NCBI RefSeq assembly: GCF_007565055.1
Contig: NC_044557.1
Coordinates: 143,418,993-143,482,992, forward strand
Length of the DNA: 64,000 nt
DNA from: Rhinopithecus roxellana
Taxonomy: Eukaryota > Chordata > Mammalia > Primates > Cercopithecidae
Direction of reading: 5' to 3'
In this document: positions 60,793-64,000 of the stretch, piece after piece
Layout: each line of letters opens with the position of its first letter
Numbering within the stretch: position 1 is the stretch's first letter
Position numbers and translations under genes: made by a program
Notes under the pieces: generated by a model
What the model was told of the DNA's origin: nothing
What the model saw: only the letters and a program-made list of their open reading frames with translations
Databases searched by the model: none

Positions 60793-61329
60793 GACAGTTT
60801 GATTGTACCGTATGTCAGTGTGGGTCTCTTTTAAGTTCATCTCACTTGGATTTCATTGAATTTCTTGGATGTTTATATTAATGTCTTTCATCAAATTTGG
60901 GGAGTTTTCATTATTTCTTCAAATATTCTCTCTGCCCCCTTCTCCTTTTGATAGTTCCACAAAACATATATTGGGTCATTTGATGCCGTTCCATAGGTGC
61001 CTTAGGCTATGTTCACTTTTCTTCATTTTATTCTTTCTGTTCCTCAAACTCGATAATGTCCATTGTCCTGTCTTCAAGTTCAGTGATTCTTTCATCTGCC
61101 CACTTAAATCTGCCTGTGAATTCCTCTAGCGAATTTTTCATTTTAGTTATACTTTCAGCTCTAGGATTTCTTCCTTATTTTTTTTTTTTAGGTTTTCTCT
61201 TTATATTTACATTTTGTGCATACATAGTCTTTGAGTAGATCTGTCATCGAGTCTTTTTCATTCCAAGACAGTTTCTGATTTGTTTTCCTTTGAATGGGCC
61301 ATATTTTTCTTTGGATTTTCATCCAAAGA

Positions 61330-61512
61330 ATCTGTAAACTAAGTAAATAATGTAGGAAAGTCCTTCTGGCCAAACTTAACATCCTGCTGACTGAAGAGTC
61401 ATCCCAGTTATTCTGGCTTCAGATTATGAGTCTCCAAAGTATGCAGATACATAATTCATTTTACCCACTAACATGCTTTTAAAGTTCCCCAAGACAGGGC
61501 CAAAGAATAAAT
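61330..61512 (+). repeat. 183-bp recent duplication, copy 1 (in L1)
   Basis: Begins 'atctgtaaactaagtaaata' and ends 'gggccaaagaataaat'. 179 of 183 positions match the copy at 62856-63038, with no indel. Flanked by L1 5' sequence ('gaatgggccatatttttctt' before, 'gtgattttttgctgaaaact' after), so it interrupts an old L1. Confidence 0.95.
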
Positions 61513-61740
61513 GTGATTTTTTGCTGAAAACTGGGTATTTGAATGTAATAATGTGGTAACTCTGGGAATCTGATTCTTCCTCTTCCCCAAGGCTGTTTTT
61601 TTTTTTGTTTCTATTGTTACAGGCTTTCTCTATGTCAAGGATCAGCCTGAGGTACAAACTTAAGGTCTTCGCAGCTCCTTTTTGAGCCTGTGCCTTTCCA
61701 CGGCCATGAATAGTCATGTTATGATTTTCTCCGTATATGA

Positions 61741-62038
61741 AATTATTTTTTTTTATTTTTTATTTTTTTTGAGACGGAGTCTTGCTCTGCCGCCCAGGCT
61801 GGAGTGCAGTGGCCGGATCTCAGCTCACTGCAAGCTCCGCCTCCCGGGTTCCCGCCATTCTCCTGCCTCGGCCTCCCGCGTAGCTGGGACTACAGGCGCC
61901 CGCCAGGTCGCCCGGCTAGTTTTTTTTTTGTATTTTTAGTAGAGACGGGGTTTCCCCATGTTAGCCAGGATGGTCTCGATCTCCTGACCTCGTGATCCGC
62001 CCGTCTCGGCCTCCCAAAGTGCTGGGATTACAGGCTTG
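61741..62038 (-). mobile_element. AluY, Old World monkey type, 5' truncated
   Basis: Antisense AluY with the cercopithecid signature, lacking the last 17 or so bases ('agccaccgcgcccggcc'). Flanks atgaaattattttt on both sides (61737-61750 and 62039-62052), exact. Confidence 0.95.
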
Positions 62039-62855
62039 ATGAAATTATTTTTGAATGTCCCAGTCTTTAGTGTCTGGCTCCCAAAAGGGGGAAAAAATTA
62101 AGGGGGAGGGATTTTAAAATGTAATGACTAGATTACCTAGTTTTGAGTTGAGTTTTCTTCTCTGTAAAATGAGGATAATACTAATCTATCTATGTCATAG
62201 GGTTGTTCTTATAAAGTAAATCAGCTAATATTATGTAAAGTGCTTGGAATAGTACCTAATACATGGTGTTTGTTATTTTGATTTATCAGAATTGTGCAGT
62301 TTAAGTCCACCTTTCTGTTCCCCTACCTTTCTTTTCCTATCGTTTTGAGTAACAGTGTAAGTAAGCAGCACTTCAATAGAATAGATTGTAATTACTGCAA
62401 AAACTGCACTATGTTATTTCTACAAGTGTTTATTTGGGGCCTGTCTTTAAAAGCTAGGAGGCCACCTCAGAAGCAAACAGTAATCTGGAAGGACAGAGGG
62501 TCAACACCCTCACCAACAGAGAATGAAGGTTTTTGGGCAAGTTTGGCAGGACATTGCAGGTTAAGGTTGAGCTTGGGTTTGGGAGGGATGGCGCAAAGAG
62601 ATGGGGGTGAGTCTTAGTGTTTCTAAAGTAATAGCTCCCATTTTCTGGATTTATGATCTTCTAAATATTGTTATTGCTTAAGTCTGCCTGATTTTGTCAT
62701 CCTTTATCTCTTCTTATCCCGTTGTCCTTGAACGACCATTTTTTCAGGTCGGGACTGTCTTGACCTTCAAATGCAATGCTTGTTTTATTCATTTGGTTCT
62801 TGCATCTGATAGCCAGATTCCAGCATTCTTTAAGAAAGACCTTATAGTCTGTAAT

Positions 62856-63038
62856 ATCTGTAAACTAAGTAAATAATGTAGGAAGGTCCTTCTGGCCAAA
62901 CTTAACATCCTGCTGACTGAAGAGTCATCCCAGTTATTCTGGCTTCAGATTATGAGTCTCCAAAGTACGCAAATATATAATTCATTTTACCCACTAACAT
63001 GCTTTTAAAGTTCCCCAAGACAGGGCCAAAGAATAAAT
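62856..63038 (+). repeat. 183-bp recent duplication, copy 2 (probable source)
   Basis: Matches 61330-61512 at 179 of 183 positions. Flanked by unrelated non-L1 sequence, so this is probably the original place. It does not resemble a repeat I know. Confidence 0.93.
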
Positions 63039-63521
63039 AAAATTGAGATCTGAAGTTCTGTCTGGAACACCACAGGTTTGTTTCTTCATTCTATCAACAT
63101 TTTCCTACTTCTGCTAAAAATAAAGCAATATATTGGAGCTTAGAAACTGGCAGGGACTGGGAGTGGGAAGATGGGTAGAAAGATAGAAATCTGTGTATAG
63201 ACAAGTTTATGATTTAGAAATTTTCCAATTATAAACAATTTTTAAACAAAATTGCACACATTTGCTTTATGTATCAATAGTTGATCATTAATCCTCTGAA
63301 ATTTAATGAACACTCTTATTCAAATGTAGATGTAATTAGATTTTTGATGAAATCTCTCCATCTTGAGTTGTTTCTTTTAGCTGTCTTTTGCTGTCATGGC
63401 ATACAACTGAACCTGCCCTCCCGGTGATTTGGTCCCACCAGTACTTTATATATATTTTAAGCTACTTAGCAAGCACATCCTCTTTACTTTGGTGGGATAG
63501 CAATATAGTTCACCCTTCAGC

Positions 63522-63522
<1 letters not shown>

Positions 63523-63581
<59 letters not shown>

Positions 63582-63853
63582 AGACAGACTCTTTCTCCAC
63601 TACCCAGGCTGGAGTGCAGTGACATGATGTCAGCTCACTGTAGCCTCCACCTCCCAGGTTCAGACGATTCTCCTGCCTCTGCCTCAGGAGTAGTTGGAAT
63701 TACAAGGCATGTGCCAGCATGCCTGGCTAAGTTTTGTATTTTTAGTAGAGACCATGTTGGTCAGGCTGGTCTCGAACTTCTGACTTCAAGTGATCCACCC
63801 TCCTTGGCCTCCCAAAGTGCTGGGATTACAGGCCTGAGCCACCATGCCTGGCC
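63523..63853 (-). mobile_element. Alu (AluS-like) with 58-nt poly-T
   Basis: Antisense Alu headed by an uninterrupted run of 58 T (63523-63580). Flanks acccttcagc and acacttcagc. Confidence 0.95.
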
Positions 63854-64000
63854 ACACTTCAGCTATTTTGATTTCTTCCATTTTTTGATACATTCCACTG
63901 ACTCTTTAGAGGGTCACTCTGAACCTCCTGGAGGTAGTTATTCTCTGGAATTGTCGTTCCCTAGAGATGGTTGTTAAGGTGGAATCCTGTGTCCCACTCC

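Larger units (their letters stand above)
51691..61705 (-). mobile_element. Old LINE-1, antisense, hosting many later insertions
   Basis: Old L1 starting in its 3' UTR ('aaatttaccaccttaaccat'), resuming at 56674 after a younger L1, with ORF2-derived sequence to about 59900. 5' parts run to about 61705 (e.g. 'tgctgaaaactgggtatttg' and 'gtgcctttccacggccatga'). It is broken by Alus (51739, 52065, 57126, 58458, 58857, 60601), a younger L1 (52524-56673), a Tigger element (60115-60487) and the 183-bp duplicate (61330-61512). No intact frame. The two L1 parts could be more than one element. Confidence 0.7.
46860..64000 (+). other. SH2D4A: SH2D4A intron downstream of last visible exon (5' part)
   Basis: Begins gtgagt. 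No further SH2D4A exon is found to the end of the window: I looked for the SH2 core and saw none. The intron holds a minisatellite (47841-47907), Alus, the antisense L1 stack (50780-61705), a Tigger element and a duplicated 183-bp segment. No element is recognised in 46860-49600 (apart from the minisatellite), 49935-50370 or 62040-63520 (apart from the duplicate). Confidence 0.9.

Noticed and set aside
46860..64000. Possible further SH2D4A exons for the SH2 core
   Set aside because: No frame resembling the conserved SH2 core after WFHG was found. These exons must lie beyond the window.
1..64000. CRISPR array, operon, tRNA/rRNA, phage or bacterial-type system
   Set aside because: The sequence is plainly primate intronic DNA. 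No regularly spaced direct repeats, RNA-gene folds or clustered coding frames of that kind were seen.

Overview
This is mammalian nuclear DNA from a primate, most likely an Old World monkey. The grounds are dense Alu insertions, LINE-1 copies with primate-type 3' ends, MIR/L2 fossils and MaLR LTRs. Several young Alus share the variant seen in cercopithecid AluY subfamilies: 'ggctagttttttgta' on the antisense strand, 'cgtctcggcctcc', and 'aggcttgagccaccgcgcccggcc'. The species cannot be fixed from the window.

The only protein-coding gene I can support is SH2D4A (SH2 domain containing 4A), on the + strand. Six internal coding exons lie at 4851-5010, 6590-6761, 29592-29672, 33567-33678, 36405-36615 and 46729-46859. 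All have AG/GT splice sites and the phases join without a break: 867 nt, which is residues 61-349 if the upstream exons encode 60 residues as I recall for the human protein (about 454 aa). The exons carry the charged helical linker region, a proline-rich SH3-ligand-like stretch and the segment leading into the SH2 domain. The last exon ends inside the glycine codon of the WFHG motif that opens the SH2 domain. The N-terminal coding exon(s), the promoter and the exons for the SH2 core and C-terminus are outside the window.

The rest is intron, more than 98% of the window. 1-4850: L2 split by a MaLR LTR, MIR, two Alus and an AT-rich 96-bp hairpin just before the first exon. 6762-29591: about 23 kb with many Alus, MIR, hAT fossils, MLT1/MST pieces and an MLT2 solo LTR. 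29673-36404: few repeats, plus a MER2/Tigger element holding two nested Alus. 36616-46728: a nearly full-length old L1 (38.8-45.8 kb, antisense) holding two young AluYs and two older Alu pieces, then simple repeats next to the last exon. 46860-64000: a stack of antisense L1s at 50.8-61.7 kb, including a younger L1 with a broken ORF2 (52.5-56.7 kb), a Tigger element, and a recent 183-bp duplication (61330 and 62856).

I found no new gene system, RNA gene, CRISPR array or bacterial-type feature. The most interesting items are structural: the hairpin before the first exon, the about 98% identical 183-bp duplication with one copy inside an old L1, and the weak acceptor with simple-repeat neighbours at the exon that enters the SH2 domain.
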